This document shows, one piece after another, positions 10,668 through 19,099 of a stretch of DNA of 64,000 nt. Numbering within the stretch: position 1 is the first letter of the stretch; each line of letters opens with the position of its first letter. The stretch comes from Thermus albus (GTDB taxonomy: Bacteria; Deinococcota; Deinococci; Deinococcales; Thermaceae), in contig NZ_JAKTNR010000003.1 in assembly GCF_022760855.1 (NCBI RefSeq), positions 62,001 to 126,000 on the forward strand, in the 5' to 3' direction. A program made the translations under genes and the position numbers. The notes below the pieces were generated by a model. It made no database searches, was not told the DNA's origin, and worked only from the letters and a program-made list of their open reading frames with translations.

Positions 10668-10690
10668 ACAAATGTCCTTGGGTGTACCCT
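10663..10690 (+). promoter_or_regulatory. Candidate operator of the sox operon
   Basis: A perfect inverted repeat, AGGGTACA - 12 nt - TGTACCCT (10663-10670 and 10683-10690), overlaps the -10 hexamer and the expected transcription start. A repressor bound there would block the polymerase. The cognate regulator is unknown and none is encoded in this window. Confidence 0.55.
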
Positions 10691-10703
10691 TGGGGTGTAT
10701 CGG

Positions 10704-11135
10704 ATGAAGGCATACCAGGTACTTTTAACCCTTCCCCTACTTGCCATGGCCTTGGCGGCTTTGGACTTCGGCCGCTGGTATCCCTACGATGCGGCCCTTT
10801 CCCTTGGGCAGGCCCATGGGCGGATGGTCATGGTCTACTTCCATAGCCCCCACTGCCCCTACTGCGACCAGATGAACACCTTCGTCCTTTCCGATCCCCA
10901 GGTGAGCCGGCTTTTGGAGGAGCGCTTTGTGGTGGCCTCTGTGGGCACCGAAACCCAAGAAGGCCAAGACCTGGCCCGGCGCTACCGGGTGCCGGGCACC
11001 CCAAGCTTTGTCTTCCTCGTCTTCCGCAAGGGGACGTGGGAAGAGGTGGGCCGGTTCTTTGGCAGCCGGTCCCGGGCGCAGTTCCTCTTGGAGTTGCGCC
11101 AGATCTGTGCCAAAGGAGGTGTATGCGGTGAATAG
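10704..11135 (+). CDS. Periplasmic thioredoxin-like protein (SoxW-like)
   Basis: 143-residue protein with an N-terminal hydrophobic signal (YQVLLTLPLLAMALAA) and a thioredoxin fold with the redox pair CPYC (in SPHCPYCDQM) and a cis-proline in VPGTPSF. It is the first gene of the sox operon and overlaps soxY by 8 nt, which matches SoxW-type thioredoxins that keep SoxYZ or the Sox cytochromes reduced. ATG 10704 is chosen; an in-frame GTG at 10695 is possible. Confidence 0.8.
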   Translation: MKAYQVLLTLPLLAMALAALDFGRWYPYDAALSLGQAHGRMVMVYFHSPHCPYCDQMNTFVLSDPQVSRLLEERFVVASVGTETQEGQDLARRYRVPGTPSFVFLVFRKGTWEEVGRFFGSRSRAQFLLELRQICAKGGVCGE

Positions 11136-11580
11136 GCGAGCGTTTCTAAGGACCACTGGCGTAGCCCTGGGGGCTTTGGCCCTGGCGGGGGTTCCTGCCC
11201 GGGCGCAGGGCCTCGAGGGGGAGGACCTGGCCAACCTGGAGAAGGCCTTGCAAGCGACCTTGGGCAAGGGGTTTAAGGACCTGACGCCCTCCAACCTCAT
11301 CAAGCTCACCATGCCGGCCATTGCCGAGAGCGGGGCCAATGTTCCCGCGGAGGTGGAGGTGGGCCTCCCTTCGGACCAGGTGAAGGCCATCCATCTCTTT
11401 GCCGACAAGAACCCCACTCCCCACCTGGTGGCCTTCATGCCCATGAAGGCCCTGCCTTACTACGCCACCCGGGTGCGCCTAGCGGAGACCAGCGCCATCC
11501 GGGCGGTGGTGGAAACCACGGACGGCAAACTGCTTCTGGCCTCAGCCAGCACCCGCGTAACCGTGGGTGGTTGCGGTTAG
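11128..11580 (+). CDS. soxY: SoxY, covalent sulfur carrier subunit
   Basis: 150-residue protein with a Tat signal (NRRAFLRTTG) and the diagnostic C-terminus VGGCG, whose cysteine carries the sulfur substrate on a flexible arm through the Sox cycle. The GTG at 11128 is chosen because AAGGAGG ends about 9 nt upstream; another GTG three codons earlier is too close to that site. It pairs with SoxZ, 14 nt downstream. Confidence 0.95.
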   Translation: MNRRAFLRTTGVALGALALAGVPARAQGLEGEDLANLEKALQATLGKGFKDLTPSNLIKLTMPAIAESGANVPAEVEVGLPSDQVKAIHLFADKNPTPHLVAFMPMKALPYYATRVRLAETSAIRAVVETTDGKLLLASASTRVTVGGCG

Positions 11581-11594
11581 GAAGGAGGTAGGAG

Positions 11595-11921
11595 ATGCCC
11601 ATTCGCACCATTGTTCGCTTGACTCCCGCCAAGCCCAAGGCGGGCGAAACCTTTAAGCTCCAGGTGGTAGCCCAGCACCCCAACGAGCCCGGTACCCGTA
11701 AGGATGCCGAGGGCAAGATCATCCCCGCCAACTACATCAACTTGGTGGAGATCTACTTTGAGGGGGAGAAGGTGGCGGAGGCCCGCCCTGGTCCTTCCAC
11801 CAGCGCCAATCCCCTCTACGGCTTCATGTTCAAGGCGGAAAAGGCCGGCACCTTTACCGTGAAGCTGAAGGACCTCAGCGGGGATACGGGCGAAGGCGCG
11901 ACCAAGCTGGAACTGGCCTGA
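11595..11921 (+). CDS. soxZ: SoxZ, partner of the sulfur carrier
   Basis: 108-residue immunoglobulin-like protein that forms the SoxYZ heterodimer. It has no signal peptide, as usual, since it is exported together with SoxY. The start follows GGAGGTAGGAG. Family hallmarks include the HPNEPG loop near residue 29 and the FTVKLKDLSGD region near the end. Confidence 0.94.
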   Translation: MPIRTIVRLTPAKPKAGETFKLQVVAQHPNEPGTRKDAEGKIIPANYINLVEIYFEGEKVAEARPGPSTSANPLYGFMFKAEKAGTFTVKLKDLSGDTGEGATKLELA

Positions 11922-11925
11922 AAGA

Positions 11926-11950
11926 GCGCCCGGGGGTTATCCCCGGGCGC
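11926..11950 (+). other. Stable hairpin after soxZ
   Basis: GCGCCCGGGG, a 5-nt loop and CCCCGGGCGC, a perfect 10-bp stem immediately after soxZ. There is no T-tract after it (CTTGCACTCG), so it may act as an mRNA processing or stabilising element that sets soxYZ above downstream genes rather than as a full terminator. Confidence 0.5.
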
Positions 11951-11973
11951 CTTGCACTCGTGGGAGGTGGGGT

Positions 11974-12756
11974 ATGTCCTTAGGGGTTGGGTGGAAGGTG
12001 GCGGTGCTTTTCCTCCTGGCCTTGGCCCTGGCCCAGGGGGAGGTGGACCCGAGGGAAGAGGCCAAGCGGCAAAAACAGCTCCTTTTGGAGACTGCAGGCA
12101 TCCTGCCCACGGAGCTCATCGTGGAGCAAGGGAAGGAGCTCTTTAACCGCAAGGGGCCTAAGGGCAAAACCATGGCCGAGTGCGACTTCGGCCTGGGCAA
12201 GGGGGTTTTGGATGGGGCAGCGGCTAGATTGCCCCGCTACTTCTTGGACACCGGTAGGGTGGAGGACCTGGATAGCCGCATCCTCACCTGCATGACCCGG
12301 GTCCAGGGGTATAAGCCGGAACAGATCAAGCGGCAGGAGGTGGTGGCCATCGCCTTCTACGTTGCCAGCTTTTCCACCGGTAAGCCCATCCAAGTGCGCC
12401 TCCTCTTTCCCCAGGAGCGGGAGCTTTATGCCCTAGGGGAAAAGCTCTTTTATGCCCGTAGCGGGGCGCGGGATCTAGGCTGCGCCACCTGCCACATCTC
12501 CTTTGTGGGGCGCCGGGCTGGGGTGCTTCCCTACGCGGATGTCCTGGGCAAGGACCAGTCCTGGACCCACTGGCCCGCCTACCGCTACTCCAACGACCAG
12601 ACGTGGACCATGCAGGACCGCATCCGGGCCTGCTACGGCAACATCGGCCACCCCCAGCCTGCCCACTACTCCCTGCCCATCCTGGCCCTGGAGCTTTTCA
12701 TGGCCTACCAGAATAACGGGGCGGTGGTGGAGGAGTGGCCAGCTTTCGTGCGGTGA
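11974..12756 (+). CDS. soxA: SoxA, c-type cytochrome of SoxAX (copy 1)
   Basis: 260-residue secreted cytochrome. One heme site, CATCH (about 169-173), lies in the C-terminal domain. The N-terminal heme site is replaced by single cysteines (ECDFG and LTCM), as in monoheme SoxA proteins where they form a disulfide. The cysteine in DRIRACYGNIG is the expected persulfide-forming heme ligand. With SoxX it attaches thiosulfate to SoxY. The 3' end is 10 nt from soxX. A second SoxA lies at 15627-16433. Confidence 0.92.
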   Translation: MSLGVGWKVAVLFLLALALAQGEVDPREEAKRQKQLLLETAGILPTELIVEQGKELFNRKGPKGKTMAECDFGLGKGVLDGAAARLPRYFLDTGRVEDLDSRILTCMTRVQGYKPEQIKRQEVVAIAFYVASFSTGKPIQVRLLFPQERELYALGEKLFYARSGARDLGCATCHISFVGRRAGVLPYADVLGKDQSWTHWPAYRYSNDQTWTMQDRIRACYGNIGHPQPAHYSLPILALELFMAYQNNGAVVEEWPAFVR

Positions 12757-12766
12757 GGAGGGAGTG

Positions 12767-13345
12767 ATGAAGGTGAAGAAGCTTCTTCCTATCCTCTTGG
12801 CCACGCCTTTGGTGGTGGCCCTGGCCCAGTCCTACTTTGCTCCATCCGAACTGGAACTCATCAAAACCGGAGGAAAGGCCTACGCCGAGGTCTTCCTCAA
12901 CCAGCGCCAGGACCAAGCCCTTTGTTCCCTCTACCACAACCGCCTGCCCGCAGACCTGCTGCCTAAGTTTTTGGAGGAACAGCGGGCCCTCATCAAGTAC
13001 CCAGCGGATGGCAAGCTTATGGGGGACTGGAGGAAAGGGGGTGCCATCTTCAACAACCTGCAGAAGGCCAACTGCTTCTCCTGCCACTTTGGTTCCCCCG
13101 TCCACCTGGGTGGGGATGTGGGCCCTAGCCTGGAAAAGTACGGCCTAAAACGGGGCCAGTCCGAGGCGGTCCAGCGGTACACCTACGAGGTGGTCTACAA
13201 TGCCTGGGCCTACTTCCCCTGCACCGTCATGTACCGCTTCGGGGCCCAGGGGCTTTTAACCCCTGAGGAGATCGCCGACGTGGTGGCCTACCTCCTGGAC
13301 CCGGAAAGCGAGTTCAACACCAAGCCAGCGGTGGGGTCTAAATGA
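12767..13345 (+). CDS. soxX: SoxX, monoheme cytochrome of SoxAX (copy 1)
   Basis: 192-residue protein with a Sec signal (LLPILLATPLVVALAQS), the heme site CFSCH, and the likely methionine ligand in CTVMYRFG. An N-terminal extension with a lone cysteine (QALCSLY) is shared with the second SoxX here. ATG 12767 follows GAGGAGGGAG. Its stop overlaps the soxB start by 4 nt. Confidence 0.92.
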   Translation: MKVKKLLPILLATPLVVALAQSYFAPSELELIKTGGKAYAEVFLNQRQDQALCSLYHNRLPADLLPKFLEEQRALIKYPADGKLMGDWRKGGAIFNNLQKANCFSCHFGSPVHLGGDVGPSLEKYGLKRGQSEAVQRYTYEVVYNAWAYFPCTVMYRFGAQGLLTPEEIADVVAYLLDPESEFNTKPAVGSK

Positions 13346-15063
13346 ACCGACGGGAGCTTCTTTTCTGGCTTTCTGCCTTAGGGAGTCTAGGGCCTAAGGC
13401 TTTGGCCCAGGTCCTGGAAAACCCTTCCCGCCTATACCAACTAGCCCCTTACGGCAACGCCACCCTCCTTTACTTCTCCGACCTCCATGGCCAGGCCTTC
13501 CCCCACTACTTCATGGAACCTCCCAACCTCCTCGCCCCCAAGCCGCTCATGGGCCGGCCCGGTTACCTGACTGGGGATAGCATCCTGCGCGCTTACGGGG
13601 TGGAGCGGAAGACGCCCTTGGCCTATCTGCTTAGCTACCTGGACTTCGTGGAGTTGGCCAAGGCCTTGGGCCCCATTGGGGGCCTGGCCCATCTCACTGC
13701 GCTTATCCGTCAACAAAAGGCCCAGGTGGAAGCGGAGGGGGGGAAGGCTTTGGTTTTGGACGGGGGGGATACCTGGACCAACTCCGGCCTTTCCCTCCTG
13801 ACGCAAGGGGAGGCCCTGGTGGATTGGCAGAACCTCACCGGGGTGGACCATATGGTCTCCCACTGGGAATGGACCCTGGGGCGGGAAAGGGCCGAGGAGC
13901 TCTTTGGGAAGCTTAAGGGGGAACACCTTTCCTACAACGTAGTGGACGAGCTTTTTGGCGATCCCCTTTACCCCGCTTACCGCATCCATAGGATGGGCCG
14001 CTACGCCGTGGCCATTGTGGGAGCCACCTACCCCTACGTGAAGGTATCCCACCCCGAGGAGCTTACCCAAGGCCTTTCCTTTGCTCTGGACGAGCGCCGC
14101 CTTCAGGAAGCCGTGGACCAGGCCCGGGCGGAAGGGGCCGATGCCGTGGTCCTGCTTTCCCACAATGGCCTTCAGCTGGACGCGGCCTTGGCGGAGCGGA
14201 TTAGGGGGATTGACCTTATCCTTTCGGGCCACACCCACGACCTTACCCCCCTTCCCTGGCGGGTGGGCAAGACCTGGATTGTGGCGGGGAGCGCCGCGGG
14301 CAAGGCCCTCATGCGGGTGGATCTGGAGCTTTTCAAGGGGGGGATCGCCAACCTTCGGGTCCGGGTCCTGCCGGTTTTGGCCCACCATCTCCCCAAGGCT
14401 GCGGACGTGGAGGCCTTCTTGGAAAGGACCTTAGCTCCTCACCGCCAGCACCTTTTTGAGCCTTTAGCGCTTTCGGAATCCCTCCTTTACAAGCGGGATA
14501 CCGTGTACTCCACCTGGGATGAGCTGGTGGGGCGTGCGGTCAAGGCCCTTTACCCGGAGGTAGACCTGGTCTTCAGCCCTGCGGTGCGCTGGGGCACCAC
14601 CATCCTGCCCGGGCAGGCCATTACCCGGGACCACCTTTACGCTTATCTGGGCTTCACCTACCCCGAGCTTTACCTCTTCTGGCTACGGGGAGAGCAGGTG
14701 CGGGGTGTCCTCGAGGACATCGCCAGCAACGTCTTCACCCCCGATCCCTTCTACCAGCAGGGTGGGGATGTAAGCCGGGTGTACGGCCTCCGCTATGTCC
14801 TGAACCCTGATGCCCCCACGGGCCAGCGCATCCGGGAGGTGGAGGTGGGGGGCAAGCCCCTGGACCCCAACCGCCGTTACCTAGCGGCCTCCTACGGGGG
14901 AAGGCTCCAGCGGCTAGGGGAGGCCAAGGCGGGCTATAGCCCCCGGCCCATCTACGAGGTGGTGGAAGAGTACCTAAAGGCCGAGGGGCGGGTGAAGGTC
15001 CTGCCCCGGCCCAATGTGCGGGTTATTGGGCGCAACTACCATGTACCGGAGGTGGTTTCATGA
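13342..15063 (+). CDS. soxB: SoxB, dimanganese sulfate thiohydrolase
   Basis: 573-residue enzyme that hydrolyses the sulfate group from SoxY-bound thiosulfonate. Metal-binding motifs of the 5'-nucleotidase-like metallophosphatase fold are clear: FSDLHGQ (about 45), LDGGDTW (about 140), LSHNG (about 273) and SGHTHD (about 295). The N-terminus (MNRRELLFWLSALG) looks like a twin-arginine signal. It sits at the centre of a symmetric A-X-B-X-A cytochrome arrangement and overlaps both flanking soxX genes by 4 nt. Confidence 0.95.
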   Translation: MNRRELLFWLSALGSLGPKALAQVLENPSRLYQLAPYGNATLLYFSDLHGQAFPHYFMEPPNLLAPKPLMGRPGYLTGDSILRAYGVERKTPLAYLLSYLDFVELAKALGPIGGLAHLTALIRQQKAQVEAEGGKALVLDGGDTWTNSGLSLLTQGEALVDWQNLTGVDHMVSHWEWTLGRERAEELFGKLKGEHLSYNVVDELFGDPLYPAYRIHRMGRYAVAIVGATYPYVKVSHPEELTQGLSFALDERRLQEAVDQARAEGADAVVLLSHNGLQLDAALAERIRGIDLILSGHTHDLTPLPWRVGKTWIVAGSAAGKALMRVDLELFKGGIANLRVRVLPVLAHHLPKAADVEAFLERTLAPHRQHLFEPLALSESLLYKRDTVYSTWDELVGRAVKALYPEVDLVFSPAVRWGTTILPGQAITRDHLYAYLGFTYPELYLFWLRGEQVRGVLEDIASNVFTPDPFYQQGGDVSRVYGLRYVLNPDAPTGQRIREVEVGGKPLDPNRRYLAASYGGRLQRLGEAKAGYSPRPIYEVVEEYLKAEGRVKVLPRPNVRVIGRNYHVPEVVS

Positions 15064-15623
15064 CCAAAAAAGCGGTGATACTTTCGGTTTCGGCCTTGTT
15101 TCTGGGCCTTGGGCTTACCCAGGTGTCGCCTTTTAGGGAGCGCCTGGAGGCTGCCTTGCACGCAGGTGGCCACGAGTTCGCCCAGGTGATGCTGGCACAG
15201 GACAAGGGTCAGGCCCTTTGCTCCCAGTACCGGGATAAGCTTCCTCCTGACCTTATCCCAGGCTTCTTGGCGGAGCAGAAGGCCCTGATCAAGTACCCGG
15301 CCAACGGCAGGCTCATGGGGGACTGGAAGAACGGGGAGCAGGTCTTCACCGACCCCAAGCGGGGTAACTGCTATGCCTGCCACGCGGGGGTCCCCGGAGA
15401 GGTGGCCCACGGTACCATGGGCCCAAGCCTCACCGCCTATGGCCAGCGGGGGACCGCCGAGCCGGTGGTGCGCTACACCTACGAGAAGATCTACAACGCC
15501 TGGGCCTTTGTGCCCTGCTCTCTCATGTACCGGGGTGGGGTGCATGGTCTTTTCACCCCTGAGGAGACCGCGGACCTGGTGGCCTTCCTTTTGGACCCCG
15601 AGTCCCCCATCAACCGGAGGTGA
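15060..15623 (+). CDS. SoxX-type cytochrome (copy 2)
   Basis: 187-residue paralogue of the SoxX at 12767-13345 with the same layout: signal-like N-terminus, lone cysteine (QALCSQY), IKYPANGRLMGDW block, heme site CYACH and ligand region CSLMYRGG. Its start overlaps the soxB stop. It is followed 3 nt later by its own SoxA, so the operon holds two SoxAX pairs. Confidence 0.9.
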   Translation: MTKKAVILSVSALFLGLGLTQVSPFRERLEAALHAGGHEFAQVMLAQDKGQALCSQYRDKLPPDLIPGFLAEQKALIKYPANGRLMGDWKNGEQVFTDPKRGNCYACHAGVPGEVAHGTMGPSLTAYGQRGTAEPVVRYTYEKIYNAWAFVPCSLMYRGGVHGLFTPEETADLVAFLLDPESPINRR

Positions 15624-15626
15624 GCT

Positions 15627-16433
15627 ATGGGACGTGGGAAGAAGCGTTGGTTGCTCCTGGGCGCGGTGGCCTTGGGCACCTTGGCGGGCTTTGGGGCCTA
15701 CACGCAGCAGCAAAAGCCCCTGGATCCCTTTGAAGAGGCCATGCGCCAACGGCAGATGTACCTGGAAACCTTTGGGGTGCTCCCGGGAGAGCTTTTTGTG
15801 GAGGAGGGCAAGGAGCTCTTCTTCCGCAAGGGTCCTAGCGGCAAGACCCTCGAGGCCTGCGATTTCGGCAAGGGAAAGGGGGTTTTGGAGGGCGTTTACG
15901 CCATCCTCCCCAAGTACTTCCCCGATACCAAGCGGGTGGAGGACCTGGAGACCCGGGTCTATACCTGCATGCAGACCGTACAGGGGTTTAAGCCCAGCGA
16001 GATCAAGCGGGATGAGGTGAAGGCCATCACCACCTACATCGCCTCCTTCTCCTCCAAGGCCAAGATCCAGGTGGTGCCCAAGCACCCGGCAGAGCTGGCC
16101 ATGTACAACCTGGGGCGGGAGCTTTGGTACACCCGGGCTGGGGCCAGGGACATGAGCTGCGCTGTCTGCCACGACCAGTATGCGGGCCACCGGGTGCGGC
16201 TTTCCCCGGTCAGGAGCCCCAAGCAGGGCCTGGGCAACGAGTGGCCCGCCTACCGCTTTGAGGAGGACAAGCTTTACACCCAGGAGGACCGGATCAACTT
16301 CTGTTACGAGTCCATCGCCATTCCCAAGCCGGAGTTCTACTCCGACGTGCACATCGCCCTAACCGTGTACATGCTGGCCGAGGCCACCAAGGCTGGGCAC
16401 TCCTTTGAGGAGCTGCCCTTCTTCACCCGTTAG
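15627..16433 (+). CDS. SoxA-type cytochrome (copy 2)
   Basis: 268-residue paralogue of SoxA copy 1, with CAVCH heme site, substituted N-terminal heme site (ACDFGKGKG and YTCM) and ligand cysteine in DRINFCYESIA. The N-terminus, KRWLLLGAVALGTLAGFGAY, lacks a clear cleavage site and may be a membrane anchor, unlike copy 1. It could tether one SoxAX to the membrane or serve a different substrate; that is inference. Confidence 0.9.
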   Translation: MGRGKKRWLLLGAVALGTLAGFGAYTQQQKPLDPFEEAMRQRQMYLETFGVLPGELFVEEGKELFFRKGPSGKTLEACDFGKGKGVLEGVYAILPKYFPDTKRVEDLETRVYTCMQTVQGFKPSEIKRDEVKAITTYIASFSSKAKIQVVPKHPAELAMYNLGRELWYTRAGARDMSCAVCHDQYAGHRVRLSPVRSPKQGLGNEWPAYRFEEDKLYTQEDRINFCYESIAIPKPEFYSDVHIALTVYMLAEATKAGHSFEELPFFTR

Positions 16434-16435
16434 CC

Positions 16436-16882
16436 ATGCGCCGCCGGGACCTGCTAGCCCTTCTTCCCCTCCTTCCCCTGGCCCAGGCCCAAGGGGTGGG
16501 GGAGGTGTGCGGGGACTGGGTGCAGGGCTTCGGAGCCTTCCTGAAGCGGGTGCCTCCCGCCAGCTACCTGGTCTACCCCACGGAGGCCAAGGACCTCCTC
16601 CTCTTTGATCCCTTTATCCTGGACGTGCGCACGGAGGAGGAGCGGAAGAAGGGTTATATTCCCGGCTCGGTGCACATCTATGCCGGCCAGGTGCCGGATC
16701 GGCTAGGGGAGCTTCCCAAGGATAAGGAGGCCTTGATCCTGGTCTACTGCAACTCGGGGAGCATCTCCATGGTGGTTACGGCATATCTGCAGGCCCTAGG
16801 CTACAAGAACGCCAAGAACATTGCCCATGGGTTTAAAGGCTGGCTGGATGCCGGCCTTCCGGTGGAAGGAGGTTCGCAATGA
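16436..16882 (+). CDS. Periplasmic rhodanese-like sulfurtransferase
   Basis: 148 residues with a signal peptide (MRRRDLLALLPLLPLAQAQ) and a single rhodanese domain: FILDVRTEEE, GYIPGSVHI and the active-site loop YCNSGSIS containing the catalytic cysteine. The loop lacks the common arginine (CxxGxR), so substrate preference may differ. It starts 2 nt after soxA copy 2 and overlaps the next gene by 4 nt. A role in transferring sulfane sulfur during thiosulfate oxidation is inferred from context. Confidence 0.85.
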   Translation: MRRRDLLALLPLLPLAQAQGVGEVCGDWVQGFGAFLKRVPPASYLVYPTEAKDLLLFDPFILDVRTEEERKKGYIPGSVHIYAGQVPDRLGELPKDKEALILVYCNSGSISMVVTAYLQALGYKNAKNIAHGFKGWLDAGLPVEGGSQ

Positions 16883-17730
16883 GGAAGCTTTTGGCTCTGG
16901 TGGCCCTTTTGGGTTTGGGTTTGGCCCAGTCGTTGGTGGTGGAGGTTAGGGGCTCCCTGGAAGAGGTGGAGGCCAAGACCCTGGCGGCCCTGAAAGGGGT
17001 GGGCCTGGAACCCGACCGGGTCCTGAACCTGGGGGAGCAGGTGCGCCAGGTGACGGGCCCGGGTTTTCCTGAATACCGCTTGGTAGTTTTAAAGCCGGAT
17101 AAGGGTAGCGTGGAGGCGGTTTCCAAAAATCCCATGGCGGCCATCGTGTTGCCCCCTACCGTTTTCATCACGGGCCAGGGGAATAAGTTCATGGTGGGCA
17201 CCTTTGATGGGCGCCTCCTCTTTTCCATGCTGCAGGCGTATGGGGGTGAGGTGGAACGCCTCACCTGGCGCCTCGAGGGGGCCCTCGGCCGGCTTGGCAT
17301 CGTGAAGCGCCTGCCTCCTGCCATGATGCCGGATCCTAGCAGCGGCATGATGCCCGCCCTCATGTACCGGGTGCCGGGGGCCAAGGTGGAGGACGTGGTG
17401 CTCATGGTGGAGACTGAGCTTACCTCCCATGGCCTTAACCTGCTTCCCAACGTGAAGGTGGGCCCGGTGACGGTGATCATGCCCTGCAAGAGCGAGTGGG
17501 CCCGGATCATGTTCCTCACCCAGCCCGCCGGGGGCTTTGCCGCCCCTTGCCGCTTCTTCGCCATGCAAATGGGTAGCGATGTGCTGGTGGGGGCCATCGA
17601 GCCCATGCTCATGACCATCATGCCGGGGGTTATGGGCACCCCAGCGGTGCCCATGCTCCAGGAGGCCCGCCAGGTGATGACGGAGATCCTGGAAGCCACG
17701 GGCGGAACCCCTTACCGCCCTGGTCAATGA
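16879..17730 (+). CDS. Secreted tandem DUF302 protein
   Basis: 283 residues with a Sec signal (LLALVALLGLGLAQS). Two tandem DUF302-like units are visible (about 20-135 and 150-275), each with a strand such as EYRLVVLKPD or ARIMFLTQPA. DUF302 proteins often accompany sulfur oxidation genes, but their biochemical role is not known. It overlaps the rhodanese gene and is followed by the flavoprotein gene after 12 nt. Confidence 0.75.
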   Translation: MRKLLALVALLGLGLAQSLVVEVRGSLEEVEAKTLAALKGVGLEPDRVLNLGEQVRQVTGPGFPEYRLVVLKPDKGSVEAVSKNPMAAIVLPPTVFITGQGNKFMVGTFDGRLLFSMLQAYGGEVERLTWRLEGALGRLGIVKRLPPAMMPDPSSGMMPALMYRVPGAKVEDVVLMVETELTSHGLNLLPNVKVGPVTVIMPCKSEWARIMFLTQPAGGFAAPCRFFAMQMGSDVLVGAIEPMLMTIMPGVMGTPAVPMLQEARQVMTEILEATGGTPYRPGQ

Positions 17731-17742
17731 GGAGGAGAGCGT

Positions 17743-19032
17743 ATGAGCAAGGTTAGCCGGCGCCAGGTTTTAAAGACGGGTGCGGCCTTGGTCGCGACAG
17801 GGGCCCTTTCGGGCTCGGCCTTCGCCCAGGAGTTCTATAGCCGTCCCCCCACCCTCCTCCCCCGGACCCGCAAGCCCCGGGTGGTGGTGATCGGGGGCGG
17901 CTGGGGCGGCACCACGGTGGCCCGGAAGCTGGTCCAGTCGGGGGTGGATGCGGAGGTGGTCCTGGTGGAGCAGAAGCCCATCTTCATGTCCTGCCCCATG
18001 TCCAACCTCTTCCTGGCCGGGGTCAAGCCCCTGGAATGGTTGGTCTTTGACTACACCAATGTGGTCAAGGACGGGGTAGTCTTCGTCCAGGAGAAGGTCT
18101 TGGACATCAACCGGGACCGCCGCCTGGTGCGCACCACCGGAGGGTACCTGGCCTACGACTTCCTGGTCCTGGCCCCGGGGATTGACTACATGTACGAGGC
18201 CATTCCCGGTTACGCTGAGGCCAAGCACCTCATGCCCGTGGGCTTCAAACCCTTTGAGCACATCGCCCTAAGGCGGATGCTGGACCAGTTTGACGAGACG
18301 GGTGGGGAGCTGGTCATGTATATTCCCAACCCCCCTTACCGCTGCCCCCCGGGGCCTTACGAGCGGGCGGCCATGCTGGCTTGGCGGCTTAAGGAGAAGG
18401 GGGTCAAAGGCAAAGTCACCGTTTTGGATGCCAACCCCCAGCCCATCTCTAAGGCCCCGGGCTTCCTGGCCGCCTACAACGATCTCTACAAGGACTACCT
18501 GGAGTACGTGCCCAACACCAGGGTCACCGGTTTGGATTACGGCAAGAAGGTGGTGAAGACGGAGCTTGGAGACGTGCCCTTCACCCTGGCCGACATCATA
18601 CCCCCCATGAAGGCCGGGGAGCTGGTGCGGGTGGCGGGCTTAGGGGAGCGCTGGGCCAACGTGCGCGCCCCCTACTTCCTATCGGAGAAGGATGACCGCA
18701 TCTACCTGGTGGGGGATATCACCGGAAACACCCCCTACCCCAAAAGCGGTATGGTGGCCTATGTTTCCGGCACCATTGTGGCCCGGCACCTGGTGGAAAG
18801 GCTTAAGGGCAAGCCCTTGGCGGAGATACCCCCCGAGCTTCCCAACAACATCTGCTATTCCTTTGTCAACAGTGAGGAGGCCATCTGGGTGGCGGCCAAC
18901 TACTCCTGGGACGAGGCGGCCAAGCAGATCAAGTCCCAGGGCTCCGTGGACAACCAGCGCTCCGCCGCCAACGGCACCGCGGCCATCGGCTGGGCCACGG
19001 GCCTTTGGAACGACATGTTCGGACCGGCTTAG
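17743..19032 (+). CDS. Sulfide dehydrogenase flavoprotein (FccB/SoxF-like)
   Basis: 429 residues. Tat signal SRRQVLKTGAALV, then a dinucleotide-binding VVVIGGGWGGTTVA, conserved cysteines (FMSCPMSN, YRCPPGPYE) expected near the flavin, and IYLVGDITGN for FAD ribityl binding. This is the flavoprotein half of flavocytochrome c sulfide dehydrogenase or SoxF, which oxidises sulfide or reactivates SoxYZ in the periplasm. No dedicated FccA cytochrome is adjacent, so the electron acceptor may be another Sox cytochrome. A terminator follows. Confidence 0.88.
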   Translation: MSKVSRRQVLKTGAALVATGALSGSAFAQEFYSRPPTLLPRTRKPRVVVIGGGWGGTTVARKLVQSGVDAEVVLVEQKPIFMSCPMSNLFLAGVKPLEWLVFDYTNVVKDGVVFVQEKVLDINRDRRLVRTTGGYLAYDFLVLAPGIDYMYEAIPGYAEAKHLMPVGFKPFEHIALRRMLDQFDETGGELVMYIPNPPYRCPPGPYERAAMLAWRLKEKGVKGKVTVLDANPQPISKAPGFLAAYNDLYKDYLEYVPNTRVTGLDYGKKVVKTELGDVPFTLADIIPPMKAGELVRVAGLGERWANVRAPYFLSEKDDRIYLVGDITGNTPYPKSGMVAYVSGTIVARHLVERLKGKPLAEIPPELPNNICYSFVNSEEAIWVAANYSWDEAAKQIKSQGSVDNQRSAANGTAAIGWATGLWNDMFGPA

Positions 19033-19040
19033 GCCTTGGG

Positions 19041-19066
19041 CCCCGCCCCTTTTTGGGGCGGGGTTC
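19041..19066 (+). terminator. Terminator after the flavoprotein gene
   Basis: CCCCGCCCC, TTTTT loop, GGGGCGGGG, then TTCCCTTT. It divides the sox region into an upstream block and the soxCD-ccm block. Readthrough is possible because the tail is not a pure T-tract. Confidence 0.65.
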
Positions 19067-19099
19067 CCTTTGCCCGCGAGAGATACGATGGGAGGGTAT

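Noticed and set aside
11926-11950. Hairpin after soxZ as a true terminator
   Set aside because: There is no T-tract, and the next sox genes follow closely in the same direction. I list it as a structural element only.
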